Shown here piece by piece: positions 50,786 to 58,900 of a stretch of DNA of 64,000 nt. Source of the stretch: Streptomyces luteolifulvus (GTDB lineage: Bacteria > Actinomycetota > Actinomycetes > Streptomycetales > Streptomycetaceae); contig NZ_VZRB01000020.1 in assembly GCF_008806595.1 (NCBI RefSeq), forward strand, positions 99,081 to 163,080, in the 5' to 3' direction. How positions within the stretch are numbered: the first letter of the stretch is position 1; every line of letters begins with the position of its first letter. The notes under the pieces are model-generated. The model was not told where the DNA came from. It was given only the letters and a program-made list of their open reading frames with translations, and searched no databases. Both the position numbers and the translations under genes were made by a program.

Positions 50786-51991
50786 ATGACCGTCTGGGAC
50801 GACCTGGTGGGCCAGGAGAGGGTGAGCGAGCAGCTCGCCGCTGCCGCCCGGGACGCCGACGCCCTGGTCACCGCGGCCGCCGCGGACGCGCCGCTGCCCG
50901 AGGCGTCGAAGATGACGCACGCCTGGCTGTTCACGGGCCCGCCCGGTGCGGGCCGGAACCAGACGGCGCGGGCCTTCGCCGCCGCGCTCCAGTGCGTCAG
51001 CCCCGACCGCGCCCTCGGCGGGGCCCCCGGCTGCGGCTTCTGCGACGGCTGTCATACGGCACTGGTCGGCACCCACGCCGACGTCACCACCGTCGCCGCT
51101 GTCGGCACCCAGATCCTCGCCGACGACATGCGGGACACCGTCCGCAAGTCGTTCACCTCGCCGGCGAACGGCCGCTGGCAGATCATCCTCGTCGAGGACG
51201 CCGAGCGGCTGAACGAGAAGTCGGCCAACGCCGTCCTCAAGGCCGTGGAGGAACCCGCCCCCCGCACGGTCTGGTTGCTGTGCGCCCCGTCCGTCGAGGA
51301 CGTCCTGCCGACCATCCGCTCCCGCTGCCGCCAGCTGAACCTCTCGACGCCGTCGGTCGACGCCGTGGCCGACATGCTCGTCCGCCGCGAGGGCGTGGAA
51401 CCGGCCGCCGCGAGGGCCGCGGCCCTCGCCACCCAGGGCCATGTCGACCGGGCCCGCCGACTGGCCACCGATCCGGCCGCGCGCGAGCGGCGGGCCGCCG
51501 TACTGAAGCTGCCTCTCCGGGTCGATGACGTCGGCGGATGCCTCAGAGCCGCCCAGGAACTCGTCGACGCGGCCTCGGAGGACGCGAAGCAGCTCGCCGA
51601 GGAGATGGACGAAAAGGAGACCGAGGAGCTCAAGGCCGCCCTCGGCGCGGCGCAGGGCGGGCGCCTGCCACGCGGCACGGCCGGCGTGATGAAGGACCTG
51701 GAGGACAAGCAGAAGCGCCGCAGAACCCGCACCCAGCGCGACAGCCTCGACCTCGCCCTGACCGACCTGACCGGCTTCTACCGCGACGTCCTCGCCCTTC
51801 AGCTCGGCTCCCGCCTGGCGATCGCCAACGTGGACGCCGAGGACGCCCTGCAGCGGCTCGCCCGCGGCACCTCCCCGGAGTCCACCCTCCGCCGTATCGA
51901 GGCGATCGCCGCCTGCCGGGACGCCCTCGACCGCAATGTGGCCCCGCTGCTCGCGGTGGAGGCGATGACGATGGCCCTGAGAGCGGGCTGA
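50786..51991 (+). CDS. holB: DNA polymerase III subunit delta-prime
   Basis: A 401-residue clamp-loader subunit of the AAA+ family. It starts MTVWDDLVGQERVSEQL and has a degenerate Walker A, GPPGAGRNQTA, in which Arg replaces Lys, as normal for delta-prime. A zinc module with CVSPDR...CGFCDGCH follows, then VEDAERLNEKSANAVLKAVEEP and SRCRQL (sensor region). It works with delta and tau to load the sliding clamp. It follows the thymidylate kinase gene, a linkage common in bacteria. GGGGTGAGG precedes the ATG. Confidence 0.93.
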   Translation: MTVWDDLVGQERVSEQLAAAARDADALVTAAAADAPLPEASKMTHAWLFTGPPGAGRNQTARAFAAALQCVSPDRALGGAPGCGFCDGCHTALVGTHADVTTVAAVGTQILADDMRDTVRKSFTSPANGRWQIILVEDAERLNEKSANAVLKAVEEPAPRTVWLLCAPSVEDVLPTIRSRCRQLNLSTPSVDAVADMLVRREGVEPAAARAAALATQGHVDRARRLATDPAARERRAAVLKLPLRVDDVGGCLRAAQELVDAASEDAKQLAEEMDEKETEELKAALGAAQGGRLPRGTAGVMKDLEDKQKRRRTRTQRDSLDLALTDLTGFYRDVLALQLGSRLAIANVDAEDALQRLARGTSPESTLRRIEAIAACRDALDRNVAPLLAVEAMTMALRAG

Positions 51992-52103
51992 CCGGGGCCG
52001 GGCCCGGGGTGGTCTGCGGGTGCGCAGATTGACGGCGTACCTCGTACGGGGCAGAGCGTGCACGGAGGGCGTCCATTCCGTTGCGCAGCGTTACGCTCGC
52101 TTG

Positions 52104-53705
52104 ATGCACCTCAGGCGAAACCTCCGCCCGCTCCGTCGGCGTCCTTCGGTCCGCCCGGCTCGTACCGGCGGTCTCCTCGTCGCCGCCGCACTGCTCGTCT
52201 CCGCCTGCTCCTCCGGCGGGTCGACGGGTTCCGCCACCTCGGCGGCGGAGGCGGCGCTGGCCGCGCTGCCCCGGGCCACACCGTCCGCGCTCGCTCCGTA
52301 CTACGGCCAGAAGCCGAACTGGCGCGCCTGCGGAGTCCCGGGCTTCGAGTGCGCCACCGTCAAGGCGCCGCTCGACTACGCCGACCCGGGCGCCGGCGAC
52401 GTCCGGCTCGCCCTCGCCCGCAAGAAGGCCACGGGCCCGGGCAGGCCGCTGGGCTCCCTGCTGGTGAATCCGGGAGGCCCGGGCGGCTCCGCGATCGACT
52501 ATCTGGAGGGATACGCCGGGATCGGCTACCCGGCGGAGGTCCGCGCCCGCTACGACATGGTCGCGGTCGATCCGCGGGGCGTCGCCCGCAGCGAGCCGGT
52601 CGAGTGCCTGGACGGGCGGAGCATGGACGCGTACACGCAGACGGACACCACACCCGACGACGCGAAGGAGACGGCCGGGCTCGTCGACGCGTACAAGAAG
52701 TTCGCGGAAGCCTGCGGTGCGCACTCCGCGGATGTGCTGCGCCATGTGTCCACGGTCGAGGCGGCCCGGGACATGGACATCGTGCGGGCGGTGCTGGGCG
52801 ACCCGAAGCTGAACTATGTGGGCGCCTCGTACGGGACGTTCCTCGGTGCGACATACGCGGGCCTCTTCCCCGACCGCGCGGGCCGGCTCGTCCTGGACGG
52901 CGCGATGGATCCGTCGCTGCCCGCCCGGCGGCTGAACATCGACCAGACGGCAGGCTTCGAGACGGCGTTCCAGGCGTTCGCGAAGGACTGCGTGCGGCAG
53001 CCGGACTGCCCCCTCGCGGCGAAGGGTGCGAAGCCCGCCGAGGTCGGCAGGAACCTCAAGGCCTTCTTCGACAAGCTGGACGCCCACCCGATCCCCGCAG
53101 GCGACGCGGACGGCCGCAAGCTCGGCGAGTCCCTCGCCACCACCGGCGTGATCGCGGCGATGTACGACGAGGCGTCCTGGGAACAGCTGCGCGAGGCACT
53201 CACCTCGGCGATCAAGGAGAACGACGGCGCGGGTCTGCTCGTCCTCTCCGACAGCTACTACGAGCGTGACGCCGGCGGCGGCTACACGAACCTGATGTCC
53301 GCCAACGCCGCCGTGAACTGCCTCGACCTCCCGGCGGCGTTCTCCACCCCCGACGAGGTCCGGGACGGACTGCCCGCCTTCGAGAAGGCGTCCCCCGTCT
53401 TCGGCGAGGGCCTCGCCTGGGCCTCCCTGAACTGCGCGTACTGGCCGGTCGCGCCCACGGGCGAGCCGCACCGCATCGAGGCGAAGGGCGCCGCACCGAT
53501 CGTGGTCGTGGGCACCACCCGCGACCCGGCGACCCCCTACCGCTGGGCCCAGTCCCTGTCCCGCCAGCTCTCCTCGGCCCGCCTGCTCACCTACGACGGA
53601 GACGGCCACACCGCCTACGGCCGCGGCAGCGCCTGCATCGACTCCACGATCAACGCGTACTTGCTCCGCGGCACCCCTCCCACCCGGGGAAAGCGCTGCA
53701 CATAG
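52104..53705 (+). CDS. Secreted tripeptidyl aminopeptidase-like hydrolase (lipoprotein)
   Basis: A 533-residue alpha/beta hydrolase of the SlpD/SlpE and tripeptidyl aminopeptidase group. The signal peptide ends in LLVSACSS, a lipobox with Cys near residue 36. The oxyanion region NPGGPGGSAIDYL, nucleophile GASYGTFLG (Ser near 242), the acid in TRDPATPYRWA and the His in GDGHTAYG (near 501) make a complete triad. It would release short peptides at the cell surface. I chose the ATG at 52104 because the basic MHLRRNLRPLRRRP start fits a signal peptide. It is followed by tRNA-Thr. Confidence 0.9.
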   Translation: MHLRRNLRPLRRRPSVRPARTGGLLVAAALLVSACSSGGSTGSATSAAEAALAALPRATPSALAPYYGQKPNWRACGVPGFECATVKAPLDYADPGAGDVRLALARKKATGPGRPLGSLLVNPGGPGGSAIDYLEGYAGIGYPAEVRARYDMVAVDPRGVARSEPVECLDGRSMDAYTQTDTTPDDAKETAGLVDAYKKFAEACGAHSADVLRHVSTVEAARDMDIVRAVLGDPKLNYVGASYGTFLGATYAGLFPDRAGRLVLDGAMDPSLPARRLNIDQTAGFETAFQAFAKDCVRQPDCPLAAKGAKPAEVGRNLKAFFDKLDAHPIPAGDADGRKLGESLATTGVIAAMYDEASWEQLREALTSAIKENDGAGLLVLSDSYYERDAGGGYTNLMSANAAVNCLDLPAAFSTPDEVRDGLPAFEKASPVFGEGLAWASLNCAYWPVAPTGEPHRIEAKGAAPIVVVGTTRDPATPYRWAQSLSRQLSSARLLTYDGDGHTAYGRGSACIDSTINAYLLRGTPPTRGKRCT

Positions 53706-53772
53706 CGGTCCCACCGGCCCGGGGCCCCCGCTCCCGGGGCTGGTACGGAGCACCCCCGGAAACTGTGTAGAC

Positions 53773-53800
53773 TTGCCGACGTTGCTGATCGCACCATAGT
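53773..53800 (+). promoter_or_regulatory. Promoter of tRNA-Thr
   Basis: TTGCCG (53773-53778) and CATAGT (53795-53800), 16 bp apart, resemble HrdB-type -35 and -10 elements and end 11 bp before the tRNA. Confidence 0.5.
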
Positions 53801-53811
53801 GCGGACAGCGC

Positions 53812-53885
53812 GCCGCCTTAGCTCAGATGGCCAGAGCAACGCACTCGTAATGCGTAGGTCTCGGGTTCGAATCCCGAAGGCGGCT
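53812..53885 (+). tRNA. tRNA-Thr (anticodon CGT)
   Basis: A 74-nt cloverleaf. The acceptor arms are GCCGCCT/AGGCGGC, the anticodon arm ACGCA-CTCGTAA-TGCGT with anticodon CGT (codon ACG), and the T arm TCGGG-TTCGAAT-CCCGA. CCA is not encoded. The 3' half is the attachment site of the island, so the right half of the functional tRNA probably came with the element while keeping the same sequence. Confidence 0.97.
53844..53883. repeat. attL: 40-bp tRNA-derived direct repeat
   Basis: The stretch from the anticodon loop to near the 3' end of tRNA-Thr is identical to 63126-63165. Mismatches begin on both sides (A versus T before, C versus T after). Repeats of this kind are the classic product of tyrosine-integrase insertion into a tRNA gene. 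Confidence 0.92.
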
Positions 53886-53893
53886 CTTTGGTG

Positions 53894-53932
53894 AACCCCA
53901 GGTTAGGCCTCTGACCTGGGGTTTCTTGTTTT
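53894..53932 (+). terminator. Terminator after tRNA-Thr, island-borne
   Basis: AACCCCAGGT (53894-53903) pairs with ACCTGGGGTT (53914-53923), followed by tcttgtttt. A different hairpin with the same CCAGGT core follows attR and is probably the original chromosomal terminator of this tRNA. Confidence 0.8.
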
Positions 53933-54430
53933 CGTTGACCTTGGAATCTCGGCGAATCGACACTGTCCGTCTGTGCATCGCAATGCGTAGGTCGCCGTTT
54001 CACATGTTGTTTGTCGATAGGCTGTCGCAAGGCTGTGACCTGCTGTTTTGCTCGGCTGAACCGCGGAGCCCGTCAGATCTCGATATCTTCGGTGGACACC
54101 CGGTGGACAGATGTGCGTGATGGGCAGTCAGGAGTTCTCTCGCCGAGTCCGGGTTCTGGCGCCGGTCGGGCGGTCGGGGTGCTGCGATCAGCGGTCTCGG
54201 TCTTGTGTCGTTCCGACAGCCGTAGGCGGAATCGGCGGTCCCGCGATACACATGGGGGAACGGCCTCGGGGGTCGCGCTCAGCGTCGGAGGGTGACGACC
54301 TTACCCTCCGCGTTCATGGCGCGGAGCCGTCGTGCAGACTGGAGCGGGAGACTTGCGCGAAGGTGAGCCGGACTTCGTCTGGTAGGGCGACTCGGGACAG
54401 CCCTCTGGCGGTCGTGGACTCCTTCGCGGG
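53933..54430. other. Left end of island, no clear gene
   Basis: About 500 bp of moderate GC with no convincing coding frame. It has a 12-bp copy of the tRNA segment AATGCGTAGGTC (53982-53993) and two GGTGGACA elements at 54091-54098 and 54102-54109. Confidence 0.6.
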
Positions 54431-54535
54431 CACGGCGAGCTCATTGCGAAGCGGCTGAACCCTGGTGGCGTTCTCGTGTTCAGCCATGCCGAGCCCATCG
54501 GGGGCTACGAGGGCCCACAAGCGATGTACGGCAAC
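54431..54535 (+). pseudogene. Fragment of class I SAM-dependent methyltransferase
   Basis: An open plus-strand segment reads HGELIAKRLNPGGVLVFSHA then EPIGGYEGPQAMYGN. The PGGVLVFS strand after a helix and the GPQAMYG turn are what I expect from the post-catalytic region of Streptomyces class I methyltransferases. There is no start codon, motif I or C-terminal half; a TAG at 54383 closes the frame upstream. It ends exactly where the stop codon of the opposite-strand gene begins. I read it as a leftover of an older gene cut by island rearrangement. Confidence 0.45.
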
Positions 54536-55366
54536 CTACGGAAGTCCCTCGATCTGATCCTTGGCCCACCACAGGAATGCGGCGGCGTGCTGCTGGTTGG
54601 CGAAGTCCTGGCCGACGAGGTCATTCAGGAGGTCGTTGCTCCAGAGGATGAGCCGGCCGAGGGTCAAGTTCACCGACTCGGGTGCCGGCAGCTCGAGTTC
54701 GTAGACCATTCGCGCGATCTCGCGCTTGCCGCCCGCGTCCGTCGTGTACTTGAGGATCGTCAGGAACCGGTCGGGGTACATCACGCAGAGCACCCTCGTG
54801 AGAAGGGCCTCCTTGAAACCGGTCATGGCGAACGGCTTGGTGCCGTCCAGGAGATGCTGGAGCCGGTCTTCGAGCGGCACGTCGTCAGGGCCGTACAGGA
54901 GGTACTCGATCGTCTTGCGGGTCGCCTCCCCGGCCGCGGCATCGCCCATGTCGTTCCACGCGGAGTTGAAGGTGGCTTGATTGCCGGGGCGGGCTCCGAC
55001 CTCGGAGTTGGCGAAGTCCTTGAGGACTCTGGGATCGCATGCCCACAGCCCGTCGGGGGAGAAGATCTGTTGGTACTTCGACCAGTAGGCCGCCACGTCG
55101 GGGTCGAAGTCCGGTTTGACGGCGAGGTACTGCTCCTTCAGCCGGGCCACGCGCTCCAACTGTTCGGGATCGACGTCCTCCGGTTTCGGGAAGCGGGCCT
55201 TGAGGTCGTCGAAGGTGCGGAGCGGGTTCCTCTGCGGGACGGTGGGCTCCTTGTGCTCCCATTCGTAGCCGCACCGGTGCTTCACGAGCCGACGTGCGCC
55301 GTCGAGTGTGCGGATCACCTCGATGTCCTCGTCGTCGCTGCACAGTGGACACATGACCAACGCCAT
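54536..55366 (-). CDS. Zinc-ribbon protein of unknown function
   Basis: A 276-residue protein starting MALVMCPLCSDDEDIEVIRT. The first 35 residues form a degenerate zinc ribbon (CPLC near the start, then KHRCGYEWEH). The rest is acidic and helical, with KTIEYLLYGPDDVPLEDRLQHLLDG, FKEALLTRVLCVMYPDRFLTILKYTTDAGGKREIARMV and a Trp-rich end (LWSNDLLNDLVGQDFANQQHAAAFLWWAKDQI). The ALLTRVLCVMYPDRFLTILKY part is reminiscent of regions near the N-terminus of some McrB-type restriction proteins, but the AAA+ module is absent. It faces away from the helicase-nuclease gene. Function is unknown; a sensor or DNA-binding role in defence is speculation. Confidence 0.6.
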   Translation of the reverse strand: MALVMCPLCSDDEDIEVIRTLDGARRLVKHRCGYEWEHKEPTVPQRNPLRTFDDLKARFPKPEDVDPEQLERVARLKEQYLAVKPDFDPDVAAYWSKYQQIFSPDGLWACDPRVLKDFANSEVGARPGNQATFNSAWNDMGDAAAGEATRKTIEYLLYGPDDVPLEDRLQHLLDGTKPFAMTGFKEALLTRVLCVMYPDRFLTILKYTTDAGGKREIARMVYELELPAPESVNLTLGRLILWSNDLLNDLVGQDFANQQHAAAFLWWAKDQIEGLP

Positions 55367-55494
55367 GGCTACCCCGTTCCAACAGTGTTCGTGCCCGCCC
55401 CGAGCCGATGCACTTGTCCACCCAAGGGCCGCATTCTTGCATTCGGCAAAAGTAGGCGGGATGGGGGCATCCGGCGAGACTGAGATCGGGGACC

Positions 55495-55861
55495 TCATGT
55501 CCGTCGGATCCGCCCATCCCCAGCTACTGCTCGTACCGGCCCTCGGCGCCCCATGGCAGCCTGGGCAGCGCGCCGCTCTTCCTCGGACAACGGATCCGAG
55601 CGGGTGTCTCTCACTACGAGAACAGGAGTGCCGTACGGGGCAAGGCTGGGCGTCCTGAGCAGCGGCCTCGTTGGTGCGCGGGAGGTGGCGCTGTTCCACG
55701 TAGACGAACTGGCGGACCAGGTCGTCGACTCGCGCCGCCCAGTCCGCGGGCATGAAGGAGCATTGCTCGAAGACAACATCCAGACCATCACGCGCATCGC
55801 AGCTCAGCAGAGGGCGGTACCCCGCCCTCTCGGACACGCCACGCACATAGGATGCGCACAC
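55495..55861 (-). pseudogene. Possible decayed reading frame between divergent island genes
   Basis: On the minus strand one frame (starting at 55861, with GLDVVFEQCSFMPADWAARVDDLVRQFVYVEQRHLP) shows Streptomyces codon bias until about 55,660. Coding-like sequence then continues in another frame (YGTPVLVVRDTRSDPLSEEERRAAQAAMGRRG), ending at 55495. This suggests a frameshifted small gene. Neither part is recognised, and the region may just hold the divergent promoters. Confidence 0.3.
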
Positions 55862-55900
55862 TCTTCATACTTTGGTTCCACCAGTTCAGCGAGGTGGCTT

Positions 55901-58900
55901 GTGTCCGCATCCGCCGTGACGCCCGACGATGTTGTCCGCCACGTCTTCCGTTACCTCGCGGAGGTGGGTGAGAGCCGCACCAAGCCGGTGCGGACGCACG
56001 ACGATGCCAGGCACCAGGTGTGGTTTGCCGACCTGCCCGCGCAGTTCGGCTCCTTCCTCACCGACGCCGTCCCCGGCGACACACCGTTGTGGCTGCGGGC
56101 CGACCGACCCGTACGGCACGAACCGCCGGCTCCGCCGCTGCCGCTCGCCCACTGGCTGGACGACCGGGAGATCCGCGACTCGGCGAGGGAAACGCCCCCC
56201 GAGCCGCGGGCCGAGACGGACATAGCGGCGGAAGAGATCTCCGCCGAGGGAAGCGCACGCACCCGGCACATCACCGTGTCCCTGGCCGACTCGCCCCAGC
56301 GCGACACCGTGTACGACCAGTACTGTGCCTGGTCCCGTGAATGGGAAGGGTGGGCACGTCGCGACCGCGCAATGAAGCCCGTCATACGTGCCTACGACCG
56401 CCTCTACCGCCTGTGCGTGGACGCCTCCGAACTCGGCGAGACCTTCGAACTGGTCGTCGGATTCGGCTACCTCACCTGGTCGGTGCAGGGCGAGCCGATC
56501 CGTCGCCATCTCGTCACCTGCCGGGCCGTCATCACCATCGACCCCGACACTGGAGCCATCACCGTCGGGCCCGATCCCGAGCACGGCAGCCCGGTGCTGG
56601 AGGAGTCCATGCTCGACCCCGGGCAGAAGGCGCGGGCCGACATCCGCGCCCTTGTACGGCAGGAGCTGGAAGCTGCCGGCGAGACCACGGATCCGCAGCT
56701 CGCCGACCACCTGCACCGGGCCCTCACCACCTGGATCATCGCGGCCCACGAAGCAGGACGCTACGACCGCGCACCGAATCGGCACCGAGCAGCTGGAGAC
56801 CCCTCCGCACCGGTCGTCAGCTTCGCGCCGGTGCTGCTGCTCAGAGAACGCACCCGGCGCAGCATGCTCGAAGCGCTGCGCGCCGTCGCCCTGTCCATCG
56901 AGCAAGGCGCCGAGCCCACCGCTCTGCTGCGGGCGATCGCCGGTGCGGGCGGTGACCGCCCGCTGGGGGAACCGGGCAGCGGTGACGCAGCAGGACCGCC
57001 GCCGGAGCTGTACTTCGCGCTGCCCTCGAACGACGAACAGCGCACCATCGCCGAGCGGCTGCGGGACCGGGATCTCGTCGTGGTCCAGGGGCCGCCGGGC
57101 ACCGGTAAGACGCACACGATCGCCAACCTGGTCACCGACCTTCTCGCGCACGGCAACCGCGTACTGATCACCAGCCATACGGCACGTGCTCTGAAGGTTC
57201 TGAAAGACAAACTCCCCGTCGCCATCCGCGAGCTGTGCGTGAGCCGTACCGACGACGGAGCCGGGCAACTGGAACTGGAGCAGTCCGTCAAGGCCATCCT
57301 CGACCGGCAGGGAGACTTCTCCTCACGGGCATACCGGCGACGCATCCAGGAGCACGAAGAGCGCCTCAGATCCGCCCGGTCCGCGCAGGCGCTCGCCCTG
57401 AAGGCGCTTGGTGCGCTGAGGGAGCAGGAGACATACCACCATCCGGCCGAGATCGGCGACTACGAGGGAACCCTGGCCCGGATCGCCCAGCGGCTCGCCG
57501 AGGAACACCCACGGTTCGGCTGGATCGGCGCCGTCCCCGCTGACGCCCCGACGCTGAATGCCGAGGTGCTCACCCGCCTGCGCCGTGCGGCGCTCGCCTT
57601 CACCGATCGGCACCGTGCTCTCGCCGCATCGGTGAGCGCCGCGCTGCCCGAGCCCGGGCAGCTGCCCACGGTGCCCGCCTTCGCCGAGGCGGTCGAGACG
57701 GTAAAGGCGGCAGAGGCCGACCTCGCCGCGCTCCGGCAGGACGGCTCCGTCTCCCGCCTCGACGACGCCGTGTCCGCCCTCACCCCAACACAGCAGGACC
57801 AACTGGCCACCGCGCTCGACCACTTCACTGCCGCAGCCAGGGCGGCCACCTCGATGCCGGCCGCCTGGGCTGCCGAGCTGCGTGACGAAATCCTCGCCGG
57901 ACAGGACCTCGGCGCGCGCAGCCGCCACGAGCGCACCATCGCGGCCCTGACCACGATCGAGGAGGCGGAGCGTGCCCTCGGCACCACCCTGGTCACTGGG
58001 CTGGAGGCGTACGACGTGCCGATGGCCCTCGGTCTCGCCGGCACCCTCCGGGACGGGCTCGCGTCCGGTGCGAAGCTGCGCGGAGCCCTGGGCATGAAGA
58101 CCAAACTGCGCAAGGCTGTCGGCGACTTCCCCGAGACCGTGCGCGTCGACGGCCGCGCCGTGGAGACAGCGACCGCCGCGTCCGCCGTGCTGCACCGCGT
58201 CACGCTGGAGCGGCACCTCCAGGACATCGAACAGGAGTGGGGCGACGGCCACGACGCATGGCAGGCCACCGCCCGGCGCACCGCCCGCCTGCGCCAAGAC
58301 ATTGCCACCCTCACCACTCTGACCGCTCTCGCCGACATGCGCCACGCCGTGGTCAGCACAGCCGCAGCCGCACCAGGGCTGGCCGGCGTCGGCTGGGGCG
58401 ACCCGGAGCGGGCCACCACCGTGCGAAACCTTCTGAAGGCCAGAGCAGCGCGCAGGAACGCCGCCCCTGCCCGCACTCTGATCGACGACGCCCTGCGTGT
58501 ACTGCGCGCCGCGGCCCACCGCAGGGGAGCCTCGGCAGCCCTGGAACGAGCCCGCGCCGCGGTCGAGTCCCGCGACCCGGCGGCCTATAGCGCCGCGGTG
58601 AACGACGTGGACGATCTGCGGGAGGCACTCGCGCGCAAGAAGGCATGTGACGACGCCTACCGGCCGGCCGCGGCCGAACTCCCAGACCTCGCCGACAGAG
58701 TGGAGTCCACACCCGAGGACGAAGAGTGGGACACCCGACTCGCGGACTTCGAGGCCGCGTGGGCGTGGTCGGTCTGGTACGACCGAATGAAGGAGCTGAC
58801 GGACCCGGAGGCCGAGGCCCGGCAGATGAGGCTGCTCGCCGAGGCGGACGTCGAGATCCGCATCGGCCTGGAACGGCTGGCGGCCGACAAGGCCTGGTTC

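Noticed and set aside
46820..52063. A 1,747-codon open frame on the minus strand
   Set aside because: It is antisense to topA, the thymidylate kinase fusion and delta-prime, all with clear motifs. Long antisense frames are routine in DNA with very high third-position GC, and the translation is low-complexity Arg/Gly/Val.
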